A DNA stretch of 64,000 nucleotides, taken from positions 2,914,001-2,978,000 of the forward strand of contig NEEC01000010.1 of NCBI GenBank assembly GCA_002189035.1, given 5' to 3'. The DNA is from Utricularia gibba. Its lineage: Eukaryota > Streptophyta > Magnoliopsida > Lamiales > Lentibulariaceae. A program made the position numbers and the translations under genes. Below the pieces are notes generated by a model, which saw nothing but the letters and a program-made list of their open reading frames with translations, did no database searches and had not been told where the DNA came from. How positions within the stretch are numbered: the first letter of the stretch is position 1; every line of letters starts with the position of its first letter. Below are positions 47,979-57,457 of the stretch, one piece after another.

Positions 47979-48425
47979 TCATTCATTCGTAACCGACGGC
48001 GCCGCCGGAGCGTGGTCTTCGGCTTGTGCCGGAATGTTCAAATCAAAAGATTTCGCGGCGGCATTCGAACCAGAATGATCTGATTTTTTGGATCTCGACT
48101 TCATCATCTCCGGCATTCTCTTGCTTATCTCCTTGGAATAAAGATGCAAGATCTCGCGCTCCTCACATTTCGCTTCCAAACCAACAGCATGAAACACCTC
48201 CTCCTCAACGCGCCTAGCGAAGCCCACCACCTCATCGTACGCAATCGCACCGTATCTCTTCGATAGCGCCGACGACGTAGACAGAGTTTCGATCAGACGG
48301 TTCCTCACGGCCTCGCGCGTCTTCCCCGTCGGAGGCCATATGCTGAAAGAATAAGGTGACCTTGTAAGCTTTAACAAGGGCTCCGGTACATCGGATCCAG
48401 GCGTCGCATACCCGCTTCCAGACAT
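47979..48425 (-). CDS. WPP: WPP-domain protein (WPP1/MAF1-like nuclear envelope targeting factor)
   Basis: WPP-domain proteins associate with the outer nuclear envelope and Golgi, interact with WIP/WIT and MFP1-type proteins, and share their domain with plant RanGAP. A single exon encodes 148 aa. The diagnostic FSIWPP is followed by REAVRNRLIETLST, SKRYGAIAYDEV, FARRVEEEVF and LHLYSKEISKRMPEMMKSR, together covering about residues 27-112. The C-terminus is a short tail with FDLNIP and acidic/Pro-Ala sequence. The ATG at 48425 begins MSGSGYATPGSDVPEP; a comparable Pro/Ser leader is common in the family. Only 283 bp separate it from the upstream cyclin gene. The call is secure; the paralogue is not determined. 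Confidence 0.93.
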   Translation of the reverse strand: MSGSGYATPGSDVPEPLLKLTRSPYSFSIWPPTGKTREAVRNRLIETLSTSSALSKRYGAIAYDEVVGFARRVEEEVFHAVGLEAKCEEREILHLYSKEISKRMPEMMKSRSKKSDHSGSNAAAKSFDLNIPAQAEDHAPAAPSVTNE

Positions 48426-48708
48426 GGCGGATCCCGATTTTGGTAATTAGGGCTTCATTTTCAATTCAGTATTTAAGCTTCGTCCCCGGTCTACGAACTA
48501 CGAAGGCCTGTAAGATGCTGCCGAGGTGGTATATCCTCCATTAATTTCTATTCAAAAAATGCTACTGTTCTGAAATGGAAGAAGAAGCAGAGGATGCTCT
48601 TTCCAATAAGCATCGACAGATGCTTGAATCTGTACATGATCCAGGGCTAACATCGTCTCTCCGCAAGCCTGCACTCAGCCGACGGCGATGAAGAGCCCGA
48701 AGCACCAT

Positions 48709-50294
48709 TCAGTCGTCGTAAAACTGAGAAGGAACTTCTGATGGCGAAGGGATCGTTGAGACGGAGCCGAACTGTAACAGAGAAGTAGCTTCAAGGTCAG
48801 AGTAGCTCTGGGGCGATCAAAGACGATGGGAAGCTAGGAACAGACCTTGGAATGGCTGTATTTATCTCGAATAGCGGTCAGTAAGCCTCCGCTTCGGCTT
48901 GATTGCAAGTCATGTAGGATGGTGACGCATTCTTTCAGCTCTTTCGCTTTATACCCTGAATGTTGTTGCAGGGATGAACTCTGCATAATGTGAAGATTTT
49001 ACTGGTTTAGACGAAGATTGGAGAACGCAATCCATGGAATTGAAGTATGTAGCGAGTAGTACCCAAGGATGGAGATGAGGACGAAGAATGAATCGGGCAA
49101 GAAAAACGACTGATGCAGCAACTAAAGATGGCAAAAATTTCACACATTGGTAGTCTAACAAACTTAACTCTGCTAAATAACATCCCATAAACTCCAGTTC
49201 CGGATCCTCACTCTGCAGAAGAAGCAGCAACAACGCACATTACAGACTGATCAGGAACATCGCATTATCCGATGTGATAAACACAGAAGATGAGTGAAAA
49301 ATACCTCGTAGTCTTCAAGGGCAACATCGGTAACTGGTCTGCAATCAAGGCAAGAAACCAAGGTTCCTTTTTTCAGAATCAAGGCTCACAGGCAGTTAAG
49401 GTAATGCAAATCTAAGACTCTTACCGTAGAAATGTGTTCACTGTGGGGTTTCCCATTTCAAATCCAAGGGAATTGAGGATATCAGACTCCATCTTCAAAA
49501 CCTCTTCCTTGGTGTATGTGTTATCAGTTATGTAGCAGAATTCCTCGGGACTTGGAGGGCTAATCTCTTCATATTTTCTGTAACAGAAAATCCAAAAACA
49601 TGTTACCCAGAGCTTCAAAAGGGTGTTCCTTGGCCAAAAGATTGGACAGAGATGATGCAGAAGAAACTCACGAAGCAATTAGCATTGAGGAGACTCCAAG
49701 AAGTTGAAGCTTCTGTCTATTGACAACATTCCTAGACAGGAATCTGTCGATGTAATTAACACACAAATACAGTGTATCAGGTTCAAGCCTGAACTCCTCA
49801 GCGACTTCGACGAGCCAATCTATCAAAATCCCCCGCATGTTTGCAGTTACATCAATCTGAACCTTCTTTAGGTAATCCGACAATGGTCTTCTCTTAATCT
49901 CCATCTGAAAGGAAAAAAGCCAACAGTTGGAATTGGTAACAAGTTGAGATCAATGCTGAAACATGTGGGCAGAGGAAGGTGAGCGAACCTCCATCTTACG
50001 AAGATATTGATATATATCAGAACCATAGTCCACGCATATCTGAGGTTGATCAACCGCAGAAATCTTCTCCTTCGCAACGACGATTTCCTTCGAATTCACA
50101 AACCCCTTCTTCTCGGCCTTACATTTCCCCTTCCCATCATCAAGATTCGCGCTTTCGATACAACCCAGATTCTGAATCTCTCCCAGAACCACTCTGTTCC
50201 GCTTATTCATCGGAGGATTATTCAGCGCTTCCTGTCCAGCCCTTCTCTTGGCAGCCAATCGGGTGACTCTCTGGGCGTTTTCGCGACTCCCCAT
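48709..50294 (-). CDS. CYCA3: A3-type cyclin
   Basis: A3 cyclins partner CDKA at G1/S and in S phase. Seven exons: 50294-49989, 49904-49672, 49577-49425, 49338-49305, 49212-49063, 48980-48846 and 48771-48709. They sum to 1074 nt and 357 aa with the frame intact. The N-terminus carries the destruction box RVVLGEIQN, marking it for APC/C. The cyclin box begins near [21 protein letters not shown] and continues with [52 protein letters not shown] and [16 protein letters not shown]. The C-terminal cyclin fold has [20 protein letters not shown]. Exon 4 is only 34 nt. The final exon encodes the short [10 protein letters not shown] tail. The gene is divergent from a CYP81 gene, with about 455 bp shared. 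Confidence 0.95.
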
Positions 50295-50749
50295 TTACCG
50301 GTAACAGAAAGAGGAACCGCAGGATGATAGAGCACCGGAGGCTGATGATGGGGATCCCGACCCGAGACTCGTATATAAGGAGGGTGTTAAATTCGTGTGT
50401 GCCGCCATCGTCGACGGCGGTTTGAAACTTTTGAAGGAGCGGGGGATTTTTTTTCCATGCGGTAAACAAAAACAAAACCGGAAAACGCTCGTTTGAGCGC
50501 AAAATCGGGTTGAAATTTTTCAATTTGAATTTCAATTTCATTTTGGATTTTAGGGCGGGGCCCACCGTAGCCGGCTTTCGCGGTCCGCGTGTACGACAAA
50601 GTTTCATCGTATCACCAAATATTGAAATAATAATTCTTTTCTTTAAAAAAAACTGTGATGAATAATATCAATTCAGCTCCTCAATTCTGGCGACCGGAGA
50701 CGGAGTAAGAACTTCGGAGCGGCAGACCAAATTTCTCAGTCCTCTTGCA
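50295..50749. promoter_or_regulatory. Shared divergent promoter of CYCA3 and CYP81
   Basis: The two start codons are 455 bp apart on opposite strands, so this stretch must hold both leaders and promoters. An imperfect E2F-like GCGCAAAA lies at 50497-50504, next to GCTCGTTTGAGC. It would suit the cyclin but does not match the strict TTTSSCGC consensus. Whether the genes are co-regulated is unknown. Confidence 0.4.
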
Positions 50750-52263
50750 ATGGAAATGGTCAGCGCGGTCTGCCTCCTCTCGCTTTTCTTGTTTGTCTGC
50801 GCCTCGGCTTTGGCTCCATTCTGTCGCCGGAGATTCTACGGCTATCCCCCGAGCCCACCCCTCTGTTTTCCGATCATCGGCCATCTCTATCTCTTCAAGA
50901 AACCGCTTCATCGGTCCTTGGCCGCCATCTCACAGAAACACGGCCCCGTGGTGCTGCTTCAAGCCGGATCACGCCGCGTCCTCGTCGTCTCATCACCGAC
51001 AGCGGCGGAAGAATGTTTCAAGGGAAACGACGTCGTATTCGCTAACCGTCCCAGGTTTCTTTCTGGGGAGATCCTGGGGTACGGCTGCTCGACTCTTGTT
51101 TGGGCGCCCTACGGCGAGTATTGGCGCAATCTGAGACGCATAGCTTCTCTTGAGATATTGTCTGCTTTTCGTATCCAGGCGTTTGCCGATGCGCTAGAGA
51201 CGAAGTTCGATCGCTGGTACGGCGGCTGTGTAATCGCGAAGGTGATTCTGATGGATTTGTGGTGGTTGACTTGAAATCTGCGCTGTTTGAACTCACTCTG
51301 AATATTTTGATGATGATGATTGGGGGTAAACGATATTCTGATGAGGGCGGCGACACCGCGAGCTTGGAAGAGAGGCAAAGGTTCAAGGAGATAGTCAGTG
51401 AGACTTTCGCCGTGACCGGCGCCAACAATATGGGGGATTTCTTACCATTTCTCCGGTCTATCGGGATTGACAAAACCCAGATCAGAATGGAGGTTCTCCA
51501 GAGAAAAAGAGACAGCTTGATGCAGGATCTGATCGACGAACACAAAAGATCCCCAAAACCTCGTCAAACTCTGATCTCAGTGCTCCTATTCCTTAAAGAA
51601 TCCGACGGCGACTCCTATTCCGACACATTCATCAAAGGAATGATGCAAACAATGCTCTCCGCAGGAACAGACACATCGGCCCTAACAATGGAATGGGCAA
51701 TATCTCTTCTTCTCAACAATCCCGAAACTCTCACCAAAGCCCAGAACGAAATCGCCGCCGTCACCGGAAATTCACGGCTAATCGCAGACTCGGATCTCCC
51801 CCATCTCCCATATCTCAAAGCAATCATATTAGAGACATTGCGGATGTACCCAGTAGGGCCTCTGCTCGTCCCCCATGAATCCTCAGCCGAATGCTTCGTT
51901 TCAAATCACCGGGTTCCTCGAGGAACAGTTCTTCTAGTGAACGCCTGGGCGATTCAAAACGACCCCCATTTGTGGGACGAGCCACTGAGGTTCAAACCAG
52001 AGAGATTCCTTGGCAACGACGGCGGCACACGCGAAGGCATAATGATGCTGCCGTTTGGGTACGGACGGCGAGGGTGCCCCGGCGAGAATCTGGCAATGCA
52101 CGTCGTTGGATTGACGATAGGAGCTTTGATCCAGTGCTTCGAGTGGCGCAGGGTGGCGGAAGAAATGGTGGACATGACGGAAGCCTCTGGGCTAACAATG
52201 CCTAAGCTGATTCCTCTTGTGGCCAAGTATAGGCCCAGGAAGGAGCTGGCCCAACTACTCTAA
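50750..52263 (+). CDS. CYP81: Cytochrome P450 of the CYP81 family, intronless and frameshifted
   Basis: CYP81 enzymes hydroxylate specialised metabolites such as isoflavonoids, indole glucosinolates and lignans, and some detoxify herbicides; the substrate here is not predictable. One exon of 1514 nt. An N-terminal ER anchor (CLLSLFLFVCASALAPF) is followed by the proline hinge PPSPPLCFPIIGHL, and then by ANRPRFLSGEILGYG. Frame breaks near 51191-51200: the first frame ends in FRIQAFADA, the second resumes as RDEVRSLVRRLCNREGDSDG, which is CYP81-like, so one base is missing. Downstream are the I-helix AGTDTSALTMEWA, ETLRMYP, FKPERF and the haem loop FGYGRRGCPGENLA. Restored length is about 504 aa, normal for CYP81. 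The intron usually found before the AGTDTS motif in this family is absent. Confidence 0.88.
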
Positions 52264-53550
52264 ACCCTAAGCCCATTAGCTCATATTATATGTATTTCAA
52301 AATAAAATTGAAAATGGGCTCATAAAAATTGTATAAATCTATGTAAATTAATATTATATTGAATAAATACGTTTAAAAAAGATAAAAAAAACAATAATAA
52401 AATTTTCTTAAAAAATATAATTGTGTAAATTATAAAGCATTTAGAATTACATTTATAAAATAAATAAATATATACAATTGCAGACGTAAATAATTATATC
52501 AAATACCAAGTGGTCGTCCTAATTAATCCCATCATTAGTGCTAACTCCCGTCCGTACGAGGGATTCATATTCCCGCGGGCCCCACTTGTGTGAACTTGAT
52601 TAAGGAGGGGTTGCAATAACGTTACAAATTGCGGTAAAGGTTCACTTTCAACGGGACAAAGAGTTGGGATACCAAACAAGGAAACATTTCCTGAATAGGA
52701 AATCGGCCTGGAGTCAGAAAGCCCAATTACTTGTTTTGGGTATTAGGTAAATATATTTTATATAATTAAAATAGTTTTTTATACATGAATTTTGCATATA
52801 TATGTTTAAAATGATATTATGTTTGATATAAATATAAATATATATATATATAATTTGAAAATTGAATTGTTTAACAAAAATCAACTAGAAGTCGAGTTTT
52901 TAAATATTCAATTCGAAATGTTTTACAATTATTTTATAAAAAATTCTTGTATTAAACTATTATTATATACGTATTTAAATAATAAAACACAAATTTTTTA
53001 TTAATGTGACAAATGTTTCGATCATAAAAATTACTATATTTGCGGTGGTGATGTTCGAATGCCCATTTTCCTAATTTGTAGGATGAGCAATTGCCTAAAA
53101 TCCGGAACGGCGCCGTTTTTCTTTGTGTCCAGACACGCCGAACCTACAATACAAAAAAAAAAGAAAATTATCATTAAATATTTGGGAAAGTGATGTTTAT
53201 GTCCAAAATCGAGGCAAAAATTCCAATTTTCAAACCTCTTCGCCATACTGCCTTCACATCATTTTTTCCATTATTTATTTTATTTTGATTGGTGAAAATT
53301 GTGTTTTAGTGTATGATGGGATAGATAATTATTTTAAAATTATGTAAATCAAATTAATGATTAAATTGGACAATTAATAAGATGTGTTTAAATAATAGTT
53401 TTAATTTTTTAAAATTATTTAAGCCAATTTGAATTAAACGTGTTTTTAAAACTTGGGATAAAAGTATTATTAAAAAAAGGAGAATTTTTTTTGGGAATAT
53501 TATTTTGGAATAATTTTAAAAGGAAGAGGCTACTGCGCTTGAGTATCGCG
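52264..53550. other. AT-rich intergenic region
   Basis: This is the CYP81 3' flank, AT-rich DNA with a TA run at about 52839-52851, and the Pumilio promoter/leader. A short GC-richer island lies at 52.5-52.7 kb. No gene is seen. Confidence 0.4.
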
Positions 53551-55815
53551 ATGGCGGATATGGAGGAGGAAGCCCTGGAAAATGCAGGGTCGATAAGCAA
53601 TCCCTTTTACACCGCTTGGCCTGATTTTTCGCCGGAAAATGCGACCACTTCGTCCAATAAACTTCGAGATTCCGATCAGGGTCTTCGGTGGGGTTTTTCT
53701 ACGCTCAAACTTTCCGACGATTTTCGATCGGACGCTTCTGCCGCCGCCGCCGCCGCCGCCCATGTTTCCTCTTATTGTCGTACGGATGAACCTTGTCCTT
53801 TGTGGTTGAGTTCTGGGGGATTTGGAACCCTTTTTCCTATCCTCAGCAACAAAGTAGCACCTGCAGCAACAGAAACTGGGCTATTGGGTCGAGTGGCGCC
53901 CACGGAACGGGGGAGGTATTGGGTTTGTGGGGAAGAAGCTCATATATTGATGATGGAGATCACTGCCCTTCACCGTTGCTGGAGTGGAATCAGGGACAAG
54001 GATGTTTAGGAGCCAATTTCGATAATTATGGCAGCTCTCTGTTGCATGGCAGAGAATTTTTGTCAGTGGCCGCCAATAGCCGGTTGCGACTTCCGTCATT
54101 TTCCCCGCAACCGAGCAATTTCTTTTTCTCTTCCGAGTGTGGCACCCAGAAACCGAACCGTTTTGATTTCAACACCATGAGAGGGAAAATAGTCCCATTG
54201 GCCAAAAATCAAGATTGGTGCATCGCGCTGTGCTCGATTTTAGAAAATGGGGTTACCATGGATGAAATCGAAGCAGTACTCCCAGAAATAGTGAACAATT
54301 TGGGTGATCTTATGGAGAACCAGTTCGGGAGTCGATTCATTAAGACCCTTTTCCAGAGGTGCAGTCGGGACCAGAAGACGAGGATCGTTAACGCCGTGAC
54401 CAGATTCCGTTCTGTGTTCCTCCACATATGCCTCAACCAACATGGGTACAAATGAGTTCAAGTTTAACATTTTTGCAGCTTAGATTCTCGTAGCAGTTGT
54501 CCTTTTGCATACATTGACACTTAGTCGGTTTACTCAGGGTTAAAGCAGTGCATAAGATCCTGGAGCTCCTGGATACACCTTTGCAAGTATCTATGATCGT
54601 GGTCGCATTGATCCCTGATGCTTGTGTGTTAGCAACTGATACGAATGGGCAGCATGTTATAGAGTACTGTGTCAAGAACTTCCATAGGAGCCACACTGCG
54701 GTAATAATCTTCTACTCTTTCTGTTTTAACAATGATCAGGGATTGTTAAGGCATTGAACTTGCAGCTCACTGAGCACGAAGGTTGATCACCTTCCATGAG
54801 TAAAGAGCGGCTTTTATTTAACAAGCTGCATATGGGTTTGTAGCAAGGAACTAGATCTGAAGCTTGTGCTTGGCTGTAGGTGTCTCAGTCTAGGAACAAG
54901 TTGGTATCAAGTGTTCTAGTTCTGATGCTTAGCCTGCTGATCGTGTTTCTGCTTATTAAAGACTACAGCTTTACGAATTTCAGGCTTCTGTTTGTTTCTG
55001 AGTTGCTCCTACATGTAGAGGATATAGCCTGAACCTCAGTTTGATGGCATAAGACATGAAGATAGAATTCGATCTCCATATGAACTTTTCATGAAGTTTG
55101 TTCTTGTCTCTGATTCACAGGATCTTATTGCGAAGTTAACATCAGAATGCTTCGAAATTGCAACCAACAGAAGTGGCTGCTGTGTGCTGCAATCCTGCAT
55201 GGAGAACTGTGATGAAACAGCAAGAGACCTCCTGATCAGAGAAATCCTTGCCAATGCACGCAGCCTGGCTGAGGATCCTTACGGGTACTGATGCATACAA
55301 CCTTTTCCTCTCCATTATTTCTGCACTGACTCCTGATTCACTCCCTTCCCAGTAACTACGTAGTTCAGTGCGTGATCGGGCTCAACATTTCGGATGCCAC
55401 AGCTGATCTCCTGAGAGCATTCAAAGGAAGCTTCACAGCACTCTCCCGCAACAAATATGCAAGCAATGTGGTGGAGGCCTTCCTCAAAGCATCAGGTGAA
55501 GCCCCTCGTGCAGAAGTCATCAGGGAGTTACTCGCGAGCCACGATGGCTCCTCCCTCCTCACCGATCCATTCGGAAACTATGTCATCCAGACAGCCCTCC
55601 AGGTATCAAAAGTAAAGAAAGACAATCTGATCACCCCCTCCATTCCATCCCTCGCTTCTGCACTATTCACAGACGCCTTGCATCGCCATCAGGGCCATGA
55701 ATGTAATGCCCTGATGACGATGATCGAACGCCACGCGCCGTCCATGCATCGGAATCTGTACGGCAAGAAGATCCTTGCTTCAGTTGAAAAGATGAAGCAG
55801 ACCAGAGCCGCCTAG
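53551..55815 (+). CDS. APUM: Pumilio/PUF RNA-binding protein, frameshifted
   Basis: PUF proteins bind 3'UTR UGUA elements and repress or destabilise mRNAs. Four exons: 53551-54445, 54538-54700, 55121-55284 and 55353-55815. The N-terminal about 200 residues are disordered and include an Ala run coded by a GCC repeat (53740-53760). Frame breaks in a GGGGG run (53815-53819): WLSSGG should continue as IWNPFSYPQQQ, so one base is missing. Restored length is about 561 aa. Eight PUF repeats can be traced: AKNQDWCIALC, ENQFGSRFIK, LNQHGVKAVHK, TDTNGQHVIEY, TNRSGCCVLQ, EDPYGNYVVQ, SRNKYASNVVE and TDPFGNYVIQ. Repeats 5-8 keep standard base-reading residues; repeats 1-4 are degenerate, as in the Arabidopsis APUM7-12 group. 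Confidence 0.9.
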
Positions 55816-56116
55816 TAACAGATTGGAAGATGCTCTCCCTCTTCCTCTGTCCATAGCTTGGCAGCATATGCCTCCTCACATGTATTTTTAGGTATATTTT
55901 ACTTGTAATTTAAAAAAAATATTTTTTAGAAAATTATTGCAAGGATAATGATTGAGGAGGTAATGGTCAAGAATTTTCTTCCGGAATTATTTTTTTTATT
56001 TTTCTTGGAGGAAAATTGAATTTAGTCAGTATAAAAGAGGAGCTCAGGAACCTCTTCGGACCAGATGCAGGCGACGCTTTCTTCATTCGTAGCTTGTTAG
56101 GTGCTTTCTCTCCACA
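55816..56116. other. Short spacer with the P5BR core promoter
   Basis: About 300 bp. A TATA box (TATAAAAG, 56030-56037) lies 87 bp upstream of the first in-frame ATG of the reductase gene, so the intergenic space is compact. Confidence 0.5.
56030..56037 (+). promoter_or_regulatory. TATA box of the P5BR-type gene
   Basis: TATAAAAG is a good TATA match 87 bp before the ATG at 56117. Transcription start would fall near 56062, leaving a leader of about 55 nt. Confidence 0.55.
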
Positions 56117-57457
56117 ATGTACACCGATACGATGAGCTGGTGGTACCGCCGGTCGATCGGGGAGATCGAGCCGGCAAGTTATTGACTTGTCTTTGAATAT
56201 TTTATTAAGGTGGAAACAGAAGTTCATCTCTCATTCTCATGATCTTCTTATTCAATTGCGCAGAAAAGGTTGCAGGCGAATGGCACGGTGGCGGAGAAGC
56301 CGGAGAGCGTAGCTTTGATAATCGGCGTGACGGGAATCGCGGGAAGCGGGCTCGCGGAAACATTGTCGTACGCCGGCACTCCTGGCGGCCCGTGGAAGGT
56401 ATACGGCGTGGCGCGCCGCCCCTCCCCCGAATGGCTGGCGACTCTTCGGGTGGAGTATGTTCAGTGTGATATCGCGAATACAGAGGAAACTCAGGCGAAA
56501 CTGGCTCCGTTGACGGACGTTTCACATGTCTTCTACGTCTCGTGGACCGGATCTGAGGACTGCGAACTCAACACCCTGATGTTCCGGAACGTCCTCGACG
56601 CCGTCATCCCGAACGCCGTTAATCTGAAACACGTGGGGTTACAGACCGGAATCAAGTACTACTGGGGAAACATGGCGGAAATGGACAGCACAAATCAGCC
56701 TCACGATTGCCCGTTCTACGAAGATTTACCCAGATTGAAACAGGAAAATTTCTATTACAATCTCGAGGATTTGATCCAATCGGCGACCGCGCGGAAGAAC
56801 ATCGCGTATTCAATTCACCGCCCAGCTCTGATCTTCGGGTTCTCCCCCTGCAGCATGATGAACACGGTGAGCACTCTGTCTGTTTACGCTGCCATCTGCA
56901 AGTACGAAAACAAGCCCCTTGTGTACACCGGCACTGATGTGTCCTGGACGTGTCTGTGGGACGCCGTGGACTCCGATCTCCTCGCGGAGCACTTCATATG
57001 GGCCGCCATGGCCCCCGGCGCCAAAAATCAGGTATTCGTTCGCATCAGAATGACTACTTTCTTTCCACTAAATGTAATTCGTTTCTTTTATTCCCGCTCG
57101 CAGGCTTTCAACGTGAACAACGGCGACGTGTTCAAATGGAAGCACATGTGGAATGTCCTGGCGAAGGAGTTCGATCTGCAGGCGGTGGGCTTCGAGGGGA
57201 AAGAGCCAGTACTCTTGGAGGACCTGATGAAGGACAAGGAGCCGGTTTGGGACGCCATTGTGAAGCAGCATGATCTGGTTCCGACGAAGCTCAGGGACAT
57301 CGCCGCCTTCTGGTTGGCCGACGTGGTGTTCAGAAACAAGGAGACGCTCTGCAGCATGAACAAGAACAAGGAGTTCGGGTTTCTGGGGTTCAGAGACACC
57401 ACAAAATCCTTCGTCAATTCCATCAACAAAATGCGCGCCTTCCGGCTGATTCCCTGA
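56117..57457 (+). CDS. P5BR: Progesterone 5-beta-reductase/iridoid synthase-like enzyme (PRISE, VEP1 family)
   Basis: PRISE enzymes are NADPH-dependent SDRs reducing activated enones; members include VEP1 and iridoid synthase, so the substrate is open. Three exons: 56117-56173, 56264-57031 and 57104-57457. ATG 56132 gives MSWWYRRSIGEIEP, the family start and 387 aa; the earlier in-frame ATG 56117 would add MYTDT. Intron 1 begins GCAAGT, a GC-AG type. Intron 2 is only 72 nt, in frame and without a stop. The cofactor motif is GVTGIAGSGLAE with VYGVARRP for NADPH. Active-site blocks are VGLQTGIKYY and NFYYNLEDL, with the Lys and Tyr where relatives have their catalytic pair. HRPALIFGFSP, DVSWTCLWDAVDSDLLAEH and FNVNNGDVFKWKHMW follow. 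The family call is secure. Confidence 0.94.

Noticed and set aside
49904-49995. Repeated ATGGAG at the end of cyclin exon 1 and start of exon 2 as a duplication or misannotated junction
   Set aside because: Both sites have proper GT and AG, and the join keeps frame with the conserved KRRPLSDYL block; a chance repeat of six bases is enough.
33869-53819. Calling the frameshifted genes pseudogenes
   Set aside because: All splice sites, catalytic residues and downstream frames are intact, and each defect is a single missing base, mostly in a C or G run.
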